Of a stretch of 40,003 nt of DNA, positions 17,477 to 33,781 are shown one piece after another. How positions within the stretch are numbered: the first letter of the stretch is position 1; each line of letters starts with the position of its first letter. Made by a program: the position numbers and the translations under genes. The stretch covers positions 1 through 40,003 of the forward strand of contig CAMDLX010000010.1 in the NCBI GenBank assembly GCA_945901935.1, written 5' to 3'. The notes beneath the pieces are model-generated. The model did no database searches and had not been told where the DNA came from. It worked only from the letters and a program-made list of their open reading frames with translations. The stretch comes from Bifidobacterium breve. GTDB taxonomy: Bacteria; Actinomycetota; Acidimicrobiia; Acidimicrobiales; Microtrichaceae.

Positions 17477-17797
17477 TTATGCGTCTTGAATCTTGATCTC
17501 GATATCTACTCCAGCAGGAAGATCTAAGCGCTGAAGCGAGTCCACCGTTTTGGGGCTGGGCTCAATAATGTCGATGAGGCGCTTGTGAATGCGCATCTCG
17601 AAGTGCTCACGTGAATCCTTGTCCTTGTGGGGCGAGCGGATCACGGTAAAGCGGTGCTTCTCTGTGGGGAGTGGCACCGGTCCACGAATCTTTGCTCCGG
17701 TACGAGTCACAGTCTCAACAATTTTTTGTGTCGACTGATCGATGACCTCATGATCGTATGCCTTCAGGCGGATTCGGATCTTCTGTTCTACTGCCAC
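17477..17797 (-). CDS. rpsJ: 30S ribosomal protein S10
   Basis: 106 residues from a GTG start (17797). [40 protein letters not shown] and [15 protein letters not shown] mark S10, also known as NusE, which joins the NusG antitermination contact. It is separated from tuf by a terminator and from rplC by a long gap, so it may form a single-gene transcript. A TTGACA (844-849 in 17844-17849) upstream suggests a promoter, but no good -10 follows at 17-18 bases; a GGCCCG-ATA-CGGGCC hairpin (17816-17830) sits there instead. Confidence 0.97.
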   Translation of the reverse strand: MAVEQKIRIRLKAYDHEVIDQSTQKIVETVTRTGAKIRGPVPLPTEKHRFTVIRSPHKDKDSREHFEMRIHKRLIDIIEPSPKTVDSLQRLDLPAGVDIEIKIQDA

Positions 17798-17904
17798 TGA
17801 AACTCGCTTCTACATGGCCCGTATCGGGCCGGATGTCATCGACTGTCAAGGAACGACTCGGTTTGCCGAGCGGCGTCACTCTAGCGGGAGGGTTCCCCCC
17901 AACG

Positions 17905-17945
17905 CCAGACGAACAAGAATGGGGCACCCGATTGGGCGCCCCATT
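17905..17945 (-). terminator. Rho-independent terminator of tuf
   Basis: A 12-bp stem AATGGGGCGCCC/GGGTGCCCCATT with loop AATC (stem 918-929 with 934-945 in the 17.9 kb line). It is followed on the minus strand by TTCTTGTTCGT. The single wobble pair is G-U only in the minus-strand RNA, which supports this direction. A second hairpin (17972-17992, TGTTGTT/AACAACA) precedes it. Confidence 0.8.
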
Positions 17946-18010
17946 GTTGCACTTCGACTCATTTTCTTAGCTGTTGTTACTAAGCAACAACAACCAAGGA
18001 ACTGATGTTC

Positions 18011-18027
18011 TTACTTCAGGATTGTGA

Positions 18028-18039
<12 letters not shown>
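18011..18039. repeat. Partial duplication of the tuf 3' end
   Basis: The 12-mer ttacttcaggat occurs twice, 17 bp apart (18011-18022 and 18028-18039). The second copy holds the tuf stop codon and last codons (ILK stop). The first lies just behind it, so a second TAA sits there in the 3' untranslated DNA. Confidence 0.8.
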
Positions 18040-19215
<1,176 letters not shown>

Positions 19216-19392
19216 GTGTGGCTTGCCTTTCGTGACTTCTTTTACATGAGTTGGTGGTTAATTAGGTGACCTTGCAACTCAATGAGTCGCTGCCATCTCT
19301 GGCTTGGTCGCGTCACCGAGCGACTTTTGGGCCACTGCGGTTTATTGATCCGACCAAGCACTAGAGGATAGTGCCTGCCGGAGGTTACTAGA

Positions 19393-21492
<2,100 letters not shown>

Positions 21493-21542
21493 TCATCTCG
21501 CGGTGTTCTAGGTCGGACGGACATTCGGACTGATTTATCTTC

Positions 21543-21558
21543 AACAACTTCGGTTGTT
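21543..21558 (-). other. AACAAC-CGAA-GTTGTT hairpin before fusA
   Basis: A perfect 6-bp stem with a 4-base loop lies in the rpsG-fusA spacer, about 50 bases before fusA. On the plus strand the loop reads TTCG. No T-run follows, so a terminator is unlikely. Confidence 0.4.
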
Positions 21559-21580
21559 CCTCGTCCGATTAGCAGACAAA

Positions 21581-21660
21581 GAACGGTGGAGCGGTACCGG
21601 CAACGGTGGAGTAGGGCCGGCACTAGTGGAGCATTGCCAGCAATAGCGGGGAATTACCAG
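21581..21660. repeat. Four imperfect 20-bp tandem repeats at the rpsG-fusA junction
   Basis: Plus-strand units are gaacggtggagcggtaccgg, caacggtggagtagggccgg, cactagtggagcattgccag and caatagcggggaattaccag. They are strictly 20 bp each, 21581-21600 to 21641-21660. The last unit contains the final codons and stop of rpsG, and similarity falls with distance from neighbouring units. Confidence 0.85.
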
Positions 21661-22124
21661 CGGTAATGGGCGAAGGCCTTATTGGACTCTGCCATCTTGT
21701 GCAGGTCTTCTTTGCGCTTCATGGATGCTCCAACACCGTTGCTTGCATCCATCAACTCATTTGCAAGACGCTCGGCCATGGTGCGCTCACGCCGCTGACG
21801 TGAGTAACCCACGAGCCAGCGAATGGCCAGGGTGTTTGAGCGGCGAGGCCGAACCTCTACTGGCACCTGATACGTGGCGCCACCAACACGACGGCTACGA
21901 ACCTCGAGTTGCGGCTTGCAATTATCTACAGCTCGCTTGAGCGTCGCAATTGGCTCGTCGCCAGTCTTTTCTTCAACCAAGGTCAAAGCGTCATAGACGA
22001 TTTTCTCGGCTGTGGAGCGCTTGCCGCGCTGCATGATCTTGTTGACTACCTGCGTAACGAGTACTGACCGGTAGACCGGATCAGGCAAAAGTTCGCGTCG
22101 TGGGGCTGGACCCTTACGGGGCAT
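21654..22124 (-). CDS. rpsG: 30S ribosomal protein S7
   Basis: 156 residues from the ATG at 22124, one base past the rpsL stop. [59 protein letters not shown] and [12 protein letters not shown] are diagnostic. S7 nucleates the 30S head and lies at the E-site. An upstream in-frame start would overlap rpsL. Its last codons are the fourth unit of the 20-bp repeat array. Confidence 0.97.
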   Translation of the reverse strand: MPRKGPAPRRELLPDPVYRSVLVTQVVNKIMQRGKRSTAEKIVYDALTLVEEKTGDEPIATLKRAVDNCKPQLEVRSRRVGGATYQVPVEVRPRRSNTLAIRWLVGYSRQRRERTMAERLANELMDASNGVGASMKRKEDLHKMAESNKAFAHYRW

Positions 22125-22125
22125 A

Positions 22126-22497
22126 TCAGGACTCCTTCTTGGCGCCGTAGCGGGAACGTGCCTGCTTACGACCACGCACACCCGAAGTGTCGAGCGTGCC
22201 ACGGATGATTTTGTAACGAACACCTGGAAGGTCTTTCACACGACCACCGCGAACAAGCACAATGCTGTGCTCCTGCAGATTGTGATCTTCACCAGGGATA
22301 TAGGCCGTGACCTCGATACCGCTCGATAGGCGCACACGGGCAACCTTGCGCAGTGCCGAATTGGGCTTCTTTGGAGTCGTGGTGAACACGCGGGTGCATG
22401 TGCCACGGCGCTGTGGCGCGCCTTTCAGGGCCGGCGTCGACTCTTTGCGTCGCTTGCTCTGACGGCCCTTGCGGACCAACTGCTCAATCGTGGGCAC
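22126..22497 (-). CDS. rpsL: 30S ribosomal protein S12
   Basis: 123 residues from a GTG start with AGAGG seven bases upstream. [20 protein letters not shown] and the decoding-centre segments [17 protein letters not shown] and [16 protein letters not shown] are intact. The Lys after TPK is wild type, so nothing suggests streptomycin resistance. It leads the str unit (rpsL-rpsG-fusA). Confidence 0.98.
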   Translation of the reverse strand: MPTIEQLVRKGRQSKRRKESTPALKGAPQRRGTCTRVFTTTPKKPNSALRKVARVRLSSGIEVTAYIPGEDHNLQEHSIVLVRGGRVKDLPGVRYKIIRGTLDTSGVRGRKQARSRYGAKKES

Positions 22498-22609
22498 GGT
22501 AAAACCTCTGTACTTCTTTCAACGACGGATGAGGGCAGGCCGAGTCACGGAAATCCGTCTGACCCGTGTTCGTACGGCGCGAATGAACGCAGCCAACGGC
22601 CGAACAGAC

Positions 22610-22639
22610 ACTCTACGACCCGAGTGCTAGCACCTGCAA
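22610..22639 (-). promoter_or_regulatory. Candidate sigma70-type promoter of rpsL-rpsG-fusA
   Basis: Minus strand TTGCAG, 18 bases, TAGAGT. It lies between the rpoC terminator and rpsL, giving a leader of roughly 105 bases. The leader contains a GTCA..CGGA/TCCG..TGAC hairpin. Confidence 0.6.
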
Positions 22640-22649
22640 ACACAGAGCC

Positions 22650-22689
22650 ATACAAAAACTGCAAACGGACGGACCAGATGGCCCGCCCG
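22650..22689 (-). terminator. Rho-independent terminator of rpoBC
   Basis: The minus-strand RNA forms a 10-bp stem CGGGCGGGCC/GGTCCGTCCG (two G-U pairs) with loop ATCT. It is followed by TTTGCAGTTTTTGT. It lies about 55 bases past the rpoC stop. Confidence 0.75.
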
Positions 22690-22744
22690 TTGCAGAAACT
22701 CTTGTGGAAACAGGTCGAAACCGGCTCCCAGACTACCGAACTGA

Positions 22745-26782
<4,038 letters not shown>

Positions 26783-26796
26783 GATTTCAGCCTCTC

Positions 26797-29700
26797 TCAG
26801 CGCCCGGCCTGGCGGCGGGCGTCATCCTCGTCGGTACCACGTTCTGGGCGAGACAAATCAATGCCAAGCTCTTCGGCGGCTCTAAAGAAGTCTTCGTCGA
26901 GTTCACGCATCTTGATCTCTTCACCATTCTGCGAAAGCACTTCGACGTTTAGACACAGTGCCTGCATTTCCTTGATGAGCACTTTGAAGCTCTCTGGAAT
27001 GCCGGGCTCGGGGATGTTCTCCCCCTTGACGATTGCCTCGTACACCTTGACGCGGCCGAGGGTGTCATCGGACTTGATAGTCAGCAGTTCCTGCAGGCAG
27101 TAAGCAGCACCGTAGGCCTCGAGTGCCCACACTTCCATCTCGCCGAATCGCTGTCCGCCGAACTGGGCCTTACCGCCAAGTGGCTGCTGAGTAATCATTG
27201 AGTACGGGCCAGTGGACCGAGCGTGGATCTTGTCGTCCACCAAGTGAGCCAGCTTCAAGATGTACTTGTAGCCAACTGTAATTGGGTTGTCGTAACGCTC
27301 TCCGGTGCGGCCGTTATACAGGGTGACCTTCCCATCTGAACCGATCAGGCGAGTGCCATCCGCTGCTTCTGGATGCAGGTTCTCGAAGATCGTCTTAATG
27401 GTCGGGTGCTTGCCGGCCAGCTCAACTTCGTCCCATTTAGCGCCATCAAATACTGGCGTGGCCACAAGCGTGGCCGGGCGAGTTGTGGGCCGGGTCTTGG
27501 TTTCGGTTCCGCGGATGGGGTTTTCTCCAACCTCGGTGTTTCCGTCAGTCCAACCCCAACGTGCAGCCCAACCCAAGTGAGTCTCGAGTACCTGTCCAAC
27601 GTTCATTCGTGAAGGCACGCCGAGCGGGTTCAAGATGACGTCTACAGGAGAGCCGTCCTCCATAAAGGGCATGTCCTCTGAAGGCAAGATGGCCGAGATA
27701 ACACCCTTGTTACCGTGACGCCCAGCGAGCTTGTCGCCAACCGAGATCTTGCGCTTCTGAGCAACGAAGATACGGACGAGTTGATTCACTCCAGGCGGAA
27801 GTTCATGGCTGTCGTCACGGCTGAATACCTTGACGTCAATGACCTTGCCGACCTCGCCGTGAGGAACCTTGAGCGAGGTGTCTCGTACTTCACGAGCCTT
27901 CTCGCCGAAGATCGCACGCAGCAGACGCTCTTCTGGGGTGAGTTCGGTCTCTCCCTTTGGCGTGACCTTGCCTACGAGGACGTCCCCCGGGTTGACCTCG
28001 GCGCCGACACGGATGATTCCGCGCTCGTCAAGGTCGGCCAGGATTTCCTCGGAGAGGTTCGGAATGTCCCGAGTGATCTCTTCTGGGCCGAGCTTTGTGT
28101 CTCTTGCGTCGACCTCATGCTGCTTGATGTGAATCGAGGTGAGGACATCATCACGAACAATTCGCTCGTTCAAGATGATGGCATCTTCGAAGTTGTAGCC
28201 CTCCCATGGCATAAAGGCCACGAGCAGGTTCTTCCCAAGGGCGAGTTCGCCGTTGTCGGTAGAGGGACCTTCAGCGAGAACATCGCCAGCTTTGAGCTTT
28301 TGACCTTCGTCTACACGGGGACGCTGATTGATGCAGGTGTCTTGGTTGGAACGCTCAAACTTGTGCAGTTTGTAGGTGCGCTTGCCAGACTTCTTGTAGT
28401 CCACAACGATATGCGAGCCGTCAACTTCGACGACAACGCCATCCTCGTCGGCAAGAATCATGTCGGCTGCATCTCGTGCCGCTCGACTTTCGATTCCGGT
28501 ACCGATGTACGGGGCCTCTGCACGCAGCAATGGAACTGCCTGACGCTGCATGTTGGCACCCATGAGTGCACGGTTTGCATCATCGTGTTCCAAGAATGGA
28601 ATGAGCGCAGCAGCAACGGACACGATCTGCCGTGGCGACACGTCCATCAACTGAACTTCATCTGGTGGCACAGCCGAAATCTCGGTGGTAGCACCAAGGA
28701 ACTCGTCACGCTCAAGCTGCAGGCGAAGGTCAGACAGTGACGCAGCCTGCGGGGAACGACGAACCAGAACACGCTCGGCTCGGAAGTTGCCTTTTTCGTC
28801 AACAGGCGTGTTGGCCTGAGCAACTACGTATTCCTCTTCCTCATCGGCAGAGAGATACATGATCTCATTGGTGACCTTGCCGTTGATTACCTTGCGGTAC
28901 GGGGTCTCAATGAAACCAAACTCGTTCACCCGACCAAAGGTTGCCAAGGCACCGATCAGGCCGATGTTTGGACCTTCTGGGGTTTCGATCGGGCACATGC
29001 GGCCGTAATGGCTGAAGTGCACATCTCGCACCTCGAAGCCAGCACGTTCACGTGACAGACCACCGGGGCCGAGCGCAGAAAGGCGACGACGATGCGTCAG
29101 CCCACTGAGCGGGTTGACCTGATCCATGAATTGCGACAATTGCGAAGTTCCGAAGAACTCCTTGATTGCAGCAACCACGGGACGAATGTTGATCAAGGTG
29201 GTCGGCGTGATTGCCTCTACGTCTTGGGTGGTCATGCGCTCACGCACGACCCGCTCCATACGTGACAAACCAATGCGAACCTGATTCTGGATGAGCTCGC
29301 CCACGCTGCGGATGCGGCGGTTCGCGAAGTGATCCTGGTCATCAAGGCGGTACCCGTGAGTACCCATGGCCAAGTTCAACAGATAGGTAGTCGAGGCCAA
29401 GACCTCGCAACGACTGAGCACTGGCTGATCGATCTCTGGCTCATCGAGGCGTCCCTTGAGTTGTGGGAACAACTCTTGGAGCTTCTCGATTTCTGGGCCG
29501 AGCTTGCGATTGAGCTTGTAACGCCCGACGCGGGAGAGGTCGTAGCGACGGGGCTCAAAGAAGGCGTTCGTAAAGTAATTACGGGCCGAATCGGGTGTAG
29601 CGGGCTCGCCGGGGCGGGCACGCTTGTAGATCTCAATGAGGGCCTCTTCTTGGGTGACCACGAGTTCGCGGTCTTTTTCCCATTGGCCTTCAAGGAAATC

Positions 29701-30381
29701 AAAGTGACGAACGAAGGACTCAAGGAATCCTGGGAAGTTCTCTTCGTCGTAGCCCAGCGCACGAATTAGCAGGAACAGCGAGAGGCGACGCTTGCGTGCT
29801 ACTCGAGTTCCAGCAGTTGGGTCTTTTCCGGGCTTCTGCTCGACGTCGAACTCGATCCACTCACCGCGGTACGGGTGGATGGTTCCCGTCACGAGCTGAT
29901 GTTTGGACAAGTTACGCAGGCGGAACCGCTCCCCTGGCTGGAAGATCACACCAGGTGAGCGAACCAGCTGGGACACCACGACACGCTCGGTGCCGTTGAT
30001 GATGAAGGTGCCCTTCTCAGTCATCATGGGGAAGTCGCCCATGAACACCGTCTGCTCTTTAATCTCGCCAGTAGTGGCGTTCATAAAGCGAGCCCTAGCG
30101 AAGATGGGCGCAGAGTAGGTCATGTCCTTCTCTTTGCACTCCTCCACAGTGAACTTCGGAGGCGGCCGCAGATCCTCATCAAAGGGATCGAACTCCAACT
30201 CCAAACTCAGAGTCTCGGTGAAGTCCTTAATCGGCGAGATATCTTTGAAGGCATCGGCGAGACCATGCTCGACGAACCAATCAAAGGATTTCCTTTGGAT
30301 TGCGATGAGATCTGGTAGTTCGAGTACCTCATCAAGGTTGGCAAACGAATAACGATCACGGATGGTGACGCGTGAAGACAA
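26797..30381 (-). CDS. rpoB: RNA polymerase subunit beta
   Basis: 1194 residues from a TTG start with GGGAG six bases upstream. The start is [20 protein letters not shown]. The rifampicin cluster I reads [20 protein letters not shown], with Val where most bacteria have Asn (E. coli 518). It continues [18 protein letters not shown]. Other landmarks are [38 protein letters not shown] and the beta-prime contact [21 protein letters not shown] promoter and a long hairpin lie between it and rplL. Confidence 0.98.
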   Translation of the reverse strand: MSSRVTIRDRYSFANLDEVLELPDLIAIQRKSFDWFVEHGLADAFKDISPIKDFTETLSLELEFDPFDEDLRPPPKFTVEECKEKDMTYSAPIFARARFMNATTGEIKEQTVFMGDFPMMTEKGTFIINGTERVVVSQLVRSPGVIFQPGERFRLRNLSKHQLVTGTIHPYRGEWIEFDVEQKPGKDPTAGTRVARKRRLSLFLLIRALGYDEENFPGFLESFVRHFDFLEGQWEKDRELVVTQEEALIEIYKRARPGEPATPDSARNYFTNAFFEPRRYDLSRVGRYKLNRKLGPEIEKLQELFPQLKGRLDEPEIDQPVLSRCEVLASTTYLLNLAMGTHGYRLDDQDHFANRRIRSVGELIQNQVRIGLSRMERVVRERMTTQDVEAITPTTLINIRPVVAAIKEFFGTSQLSQFMDQVNPLSGLTHRRRLSALGPGGLSRERAGFEVRDVHFSHYGRMCPIETPEGPNIGLIGALATFGRVNEFGFIETPYRKVINGKVTNEIMYLSADEEEEYVVAQANTPVDEKGNFRAERVLVRRSPQAASLSDLRLQLERDEFLGATTEISAVPPDEVQLMDVSPRQIVSVAAALIPFLEHDDANRALMGANMQRQAVPLLRAEAPYIGTGIESRAARDAADMILADEDGVVVEVDGSHIVVDYKKSGKRTYKLHKFERSNQDTCINQRPRVDEGQKLKAGDVLAEGPSTDNGELALGKNLLVAFMPWEGYNFEDAIILNERIVRDDVLTSIHIKQHEVDARDTKLGPEEITRDIPNLSEEILADLDERGIIRVGAEVNPGDVLVGKVTPKGETELTPEERLLRAIFGEKAREVRDTSLKVPHGEVGKVIDVKVFSRDDSHELPPGVNQLVRIFVAQKRKISVGDKLAGRHGNKGVISAILPSEDMPFMEDGSPVDVILNPLGVPSRMNVGQVLETHLGWAARWGWTDGNTEVGENPIRGTETKTRPTTRPATLVATPVFDGAKWDEVELAGKHPTIKTIFENLHPEAADGTRLIGSDGKVTLYNGRTGERYDNPITVGYKYILKLAHLVDDKIHARSTGPYSMITQQPLGGKAQFGGQRFGEMEVWALEAYGAAYCLQELLTIKSDDTLGRVKVYEAIVKGENIPEPGIPESFKVLIKEMQALCLNVEVLSQNGEEIKMRELDEDFFRAAEELGIDLSRPERGTDEDDARRQAGR

Positions 30382-30494
30382 AACTTACTCCCAGTGGATG
30401 CAAGAGAGTGGTGGGTATGGACTGTGTCTGGGACGCGAACCGCTCAGCAGAAATTTTCTGAAGAGGGGCGAACAGCAGAGCACGGCAACCTACT

Positions 30495-30523
30495 AGAGTA
30501 TGCGCGCTGTTCATTCAGGTCAA
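30495..30523 (-). promoter_or_regulatory. Strong candidate promoter of rpoB-rpoC
   Basis: Minus strand TTGACC, 17 bases, TACTCT. The -35 box differs from the consensus only at its last base and the spacing is ideal. The predicted start is about 105 bases before rpoB. Confidence 0.7.
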
Positions 30524-30581
30524 GACGGGGTTTGAACTCTCTGGAAACGGCACAAGAAATTGAAGCCAATCGGACGCGCAA

Positions 30582-30622
30582 CGGGAGTGTTCTCGACCGA
30601 TTTGCCGGCGAGAACACTCCCG
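30582..30622. other. 14-bp perfect inverted repeat between rplL and rpoB
   Basis: CGGGAGTGTTCTCG (582-595) pairs exactly with CGAGAACACTCCCG (609-622), and CCG/CGG adds three bp in the loop. It lies upstream of the rpoB promoter. In E. coli this same spacer holds a partial attenuator and an RNase III site. There is no T-run here, so processing or attenuation is an inference. Confidence 0.7.
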
Positions 30623-30670
30623 AATTGCGAACGCTAGTGCCCGTTCAGAGCATGTAATCGAGATGAACTC

Positions 30671-31054
30671 TTACTTGATCTCGACAGTTGCGCCGGCACC
30701 CTCAAGGGATTCCTTTGCCTTTTCTGCGTCATCCTTAGAGACACCCTCAAGGACTTCCTTGGGAGCGGACTCGACAAGGTCCTTGGCCTCTTTGAGTCCG
30801 AGGCTGGTGAGCCCACGGACCTCTTTGATGACCTGGATCTTCTTGTCACCGGCTTCGACGAGAACTACGTCAAATGAGGTCTTCTCTTCTTCTTCTTCAG
30901 CTGCTCCCCCGCCACCGGCAGGTGCTGCTGCTGCAGCAGCAACAGGTGCTGCAGCAGTGACGCCGAAGCGCTCTTCGAATGCAGTGAGCAATTCTGAAAG
31001 CTCAAGCACGGTCAGGTTTGAGATCGAATCAAGGATCTCTTCATTGGTAGCCAT
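30671..31054 (-). CDS. rplL: 50S ribosomal protein L7/L12
   Basis: 127 residues. L7/L12 forms the flexible stalk that recruits translation factors. The N-terminal dimer domain ends in [11 protein letters not shown], then an Ala/Gly hinge, and the C-terminal domain has [20 protein letters not shown] and [17 protein letters not shown]. It starts 5 bases after rplJ. Confidence 0.98.
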   Translation of the reverse strand: MATNEEILDSISNLTVLELSELLTAFEERFGVTAAAPVAAAAAAPAGGGGAAEEEEEKTSFDVVLVEAGDKKIQVIKEVRGLTSLGLKEAKDLVESAPKEVLEGVSKDDAEKAKESLEGAGATVEIK

Positions 31055-31059
31055 GTGTC

Positions 31060-31833
31060 TTACTCCTCTTCAGCAGCGGCATCTGCCACTGTTTCGTTGT
31101 CGTCTTGTGCAACTACTGAATCTTCAGCAGGTGTTTCGGGGGTTTCTTCAGGTGCCTCATCTGCAACTTCTGCAGTGGCCTCTTCAGCTACCTCGGGGGT
31201 AGCTGCTTCTTCGGTAGCTGTGTCTTCAGCAGTTGGCTCAGGAGCCGCTACTTCTTCAACAACTTCTTCGGCAACGGGTGCACCAGCGGCGCCTCCGGCA
31301 TCGATCAGCGCTTTAAGCCCATAGGCAAAGCTGGCAGGAATTGCTTGCAACAGTGACGCGAATTCTCGCATCGGTGCTGCGATCCCGCCGGCCAACCTAG
31401 ACAGCAACTCTTCACGAGGCGCAACGCTTGCGAGTGCTTTTGCACTCTCTGCATTGAGCACGTGCGTTCCAAGTAGGCCGCCTTTGATGATGAGCAACGG
31501 GTTTGACTTAGCAAATGCCTGCAACGCCTTGGCAACCATTACTGCGTCACCGGGCGTGCCATCGGGCTTTTGACCAACAAATGCGATGGCCGTTGGACCA
31601 ACTAGGTCATCCTCGAAGCTTTGATCGACCTCAAGATCCTTGGTTGCGAGTCGAACAAGCGTGTTCTTATACACACGGTATTCGCCCCCAACTGCGCTCA
31701 GTGATGCGCGCAGTTCAGCAAGATTCTGTACGGTCAATCCCCGATATTCAGTAAACAGCACTGCATCTGAGGACTCGAACTTCTCTCGGACCTCATCAAC
31801 TACTGCAACCTTGTCAGGTCGTGGATTTTCCAT
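31060..31833 (-). CDS. rplJ: 50S ribosomal protein L10 with acidic tail
   Basis: 257 residues from the ATG at 31833, against about 165-180 for most L10. A GTG two codons upstream would overlap the AGGAGG Shine-Dalgarno, which is spaced correctly for this ATG. The core has [40 protein letters not shown] and [13 protein letters not shown]. The last helix for L7/L12 binding is [20 protein letters not shown]. The final 80 residues are A/E/V/D/T-rich with no basic residues. It is controlled by an L10-type leader. Confidence 0.97.
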   Translation of the reverse strand: MENPRPDKVAVVDEVREKFESSDAVLFTEYRGLTVQNLAELRASLSAVGGEYRVYKNTLVRLATKDLEVDQSFEDDLVGPTAIAFVGQKPDGTPGDAVMVAKALQAFAKSNPLLIIKGGLLGTHVLNAESAKALASVAPREELLSRLAGGIAAPMREFASLLQAIPASFAYGLKALIDAGGAAGAPVAEEVVEEVAAPEPTAEDTATEEAATPEVAEEATAEVADEAPEETPETPAEDSVVAQDDNETVADAAAEEE

Positions 31834-32000
31834 TGACACCTCCTCTCAATCTGTTCGGGAGGATCGGGCGCCGCAAAGCGGACGCCCCCCTCGACCGAAC
31901 TGGTCGGGTGTACTGGAGTATCCACCTACCCAGGCGAACCAGTGACGGTCCTTTCAGATCCTGCAATCAGCGCAAGCGCTCAACGCAGGATTCACCTTGG
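31834..32000 (-). promoter_or_regulatory. L10 leader (rplJL autoregulatory element)
   Basis: Upstream of rplJ the minus-strand RNA forms a strong hairpin ATCCTGC/GCAGGAT (958-964 with 985-991) capped by AGCGC/GCGCT. A region with ACTGG...CCAGT pairing follows. A stem GGGCG-CCGC/GCGG-CGCCC lies at 31866-31887. Next to the start CCTCC (858-862) can pair with the Shine-Dalgarno GGAGG (839-843). Position and layout agree with the L10 leader, where L10 with L12 binds its mRNA. Confirmation would need a covariance-model search. Confidence 0.65.
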
Positions 32001-32164
32001 GGTCTTTGGCGAAGCAAGATCCTCGGTTGTATTTCTGTACTGCTGTAATTCTGTATTGCTCTATTTCCGTACTGCTGTATTTACTAACCCGTGCACTCTA
32101 GGGCGATTGCAGCAACTCGCGCCAAAGCAGTTCCTCGACTAGCCGCTAGGTCTACCTTGAGCGG
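32001..32164. other. Divergent intergenic region between rplJ and the kinase gene
   Basis: It carries the 16-bp repeat array and no coding frame. On the minus strand TAGAGT (32095-32100) is a possible -10 for rplJ, with TTGGCG 19 bases upstream, which is long. No clear plus-strand promoter for the kinase could be picked out. Confidence 0.4.
32029..32084. repeat. Three and a half 16-bp tandem repeats upstream of the rplJ leader
   Basis: Plus-strand units gtatttctgtactgct, gtaattctgtattgct, ctatttccgtactgct and the partial gtatttac follow each other at exactly 16 bp. They are AT-richer than the surroundings. Confidence 0.85.
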
Positions 32165-33781
32165 ATGCATGCAATTGGAATTGATGTCGGGTCTACCAAT
32201 CTCAAACTGGTTCTCGTAGACGAAACCGGTCAGATACATGCATCCACGAGCCGTCCACTGACTACGCGTCATGAGGGTGCAGCTGTTACTCAGGACGCCG
32301 AGCAGATTTGGATCGGTGTGCGAGATGCGATTCAAGAGATCACCGATACCCATCCAGATCGATCCCGAAGCATCGTAACGATTGGGGTCTGCAGTCAGTA
32401 CTCCTCGATTGTTGGCGTGGATGCTCAAGGGGCCGTGACGAGTCAGCTTCTGATGTATCTAGACCATCGTGGCGACGATCTGTGCTGGTCAGTCATGGAG
32501 CGCCATGACCAGGCCTTCGAGGTTTTCGTCGAGCGGCATGGGATTCCACCCATCGGTGGCGGTTTATCCCTGGCACATTTGCTGCATCTTCAGACCGAGC
32601 AGCCTCTGATCCACGAGCAGACTGCCACCTATCTCGAGGTCATGGATTTCATCAACCTTCGGCTGACCGGGCGTGCAGTTGCGACTCAGTGCACCATGTT
32701 TGCCTCACAACTGTGTGACAACCGAGTTGTTGGGACAACAGAGTACGACTCCGATTTAGTCGCCATGGCTGGAGTTGACCCCAACAAACTCCCAGTACTC
32801 ATTGGTGTGGATGACATCGTGGGCCAGGTCCCAGCCCATCTTGCCGAGCAACTTGGTTTACCCAGCACAGTCTCGGTGCGCGCCGGAATGAACGACACCC
32901 AAGCCGGCGCTTTTGCCACCGGCGTGCTGCAAGTCCGAGAGCAAGTCTCTGCTAGCGGAGTGAATTCAGCAGTCTCGAATTCAGCAGTCCCGAATTCAGC
33001 AGTCCCGAATTCAGGACGGCAGTGTGGCCTGATGATCGGCACCACCGCTGTGCTCGTGGACTCACTTGATGGGCATCGAGTAGATCTTGATCACGAGGTG
33101 CTCGCTATGCCGGCTCCGGTGCCGGGTCGCCATGTGGTGATGGCCGAGAACGGCATCTCTGGAGCCGCCGTTGAACACACGCTCAACCTGCTCCGGCCAC
33201 AGGGCGGAGGAGCCGACAGTGAGACTCCGGGTAGGCAGGGTCAGTTTGATGAACTTGAGTGGGCGTTGACACAGTCCCAGCCTGGATCCGACGGACTGTT
33301 GTTCTTGCCTTGGCTGGCCGGATCGATGTCACCACGTGCCGAGACTGCCCAACGTGGCGGCTTCATCGGCCTGTCGCTCAGCACAACTCGAGAATCAATG
33401 CTCCGCTCGGTTATCGAAGGAACAGCGCACAACCTCCGATGGCTACTGCCCGCTGTAGAAGGTCTTACTAGAACCACCTGCGAAGAAATCGTGTTCGGCG
33501 GAGGCGCCGCACGCTCTGCTGGCTGGGCTCAAGTGCTAGCCGATGTTCTCAACCGACGGGTCTGCGTGCTAGCGGACCCTGAGTTAGCCGCAGCAACTGC
33601 TGTTGGAATGGTTGCCTTGTGTAGATCGCAGGGAGAGGACCCGACCGAGGTTCGACTCGAGCAAGCCGCTAGCTACACGCCGCGCTCCGAGTACCACGAG
33701 ATGTACGAGCGTTCACAAATTCAATTCCAAGCCGCGTTCACAAACCACCTATCTATCTGCGAAGCTTTGAGCCATGAGTGA
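32165..33781 (+). CDS. FGGY-family carbohydrate kinase (xylulokinase-like)
   Basis: 538 residues. FGGY kinases phosphorylate sugars or polyols with ATP in the cytoplasm. The N-terminal actin-like domain has GIDVGSTNLKLVLVD (5-19). The catalytic base is D244 in AGMNDTQAG. The second domain has GLMIGTTAVLVD, then GLLFLPWLAGSMSPRAETAQ, RGGFIGLSL and the adenosine motif EIVFGGGAARSAGW (441-454). At 267-284 a low-complexity insert NSAVSNSAVPNSAVPNSG is coded by a 15-bp tandem repeat, probably in a surface loop before the second domain. The substrate cannot be assigned. The stop overlaps the next gene by 8 bases, so the two are likely coupled. Confidence 0.85.
   Translation: MHAIGIDVGSTNLKLVLVDETGQIHASTSRPLTTRHEGAAVTQDAEQIWIGVRDAIQEITDTHPDRSRSIVTIGVCSQYSSIVGVDAQGAVTSQLLMYLDHRGDDLCWSVMERHDQAFEVFVERHGIPPIGGGLSLAHLLHLQTEQPLIHEQTATYLEVMDFINLRLTGRAVATQCTMFASQLCDNRVVGTTEYDSDLVAMAGVDPNKLPVLIGVDDIVGQVPAHLAEQLGLPSTVSVRAGMNDTQAGAFATGVLQVREQVSASGVNSAVSNSAVPNSAVPNSGRQCGLMIGTTAVLVDSLDGHRVDLDHEVLAMPAPVPGRHVVMAENGISGAAVEHTLNLLRPQGGGADSETPGRQGQFDELEWALTQSQPGSDGLLFLPWLAGSMSPRAETAQRGGFIGLSLSTTRESMLRSVIEGTAHNLRWLLPAVEGLTRTTCEEIVFGGGAARSAGWAQVLADVLNRRVCVLADPELAAATAVGMVALCRSQGEDPTEVRLEQAASYTPRSEYHEMYERSQIQFQAAFTNHLSICEALSHE
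32962..33014 (+). repeat. 15-bp in-frame tandem repeat inside the kinase gene
   Basis: gaattcagcagtctc, gaattcagcagtccc and gaattcagcagtccc follow one another (32962-33006), with a partial gaattcag to 33014. The units are multiples of three and keep the reading frame. Confidence 0.92.

Noticed and set aside
17816-17849. TTGACA plus downstream hexamer as a full rpsJ promoter
   Set aside because: The -35 is consensus, but the hexamers 17-18 bases downstream (CGATAC, GATACG) do not fit TAnnnT; left as a hint in the rpsJ entry.
21581-21660. Repeat cluster as a CRISPR array
   Set aside because: Units are contiguous 20-mers without spacers and diverged, with no cas genes nearby.
22310-22400. Streptomycin-resistance change in S12
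   Set aside because: The [11 protein letters not shown] and [10 protein letters not shown] segments are wild type.
27715-28740. 341-codon open frame on the plus strand opposite rpoB
   Set aside because: Fully antisense to conserved rpoB codons; protein resembles nothing.
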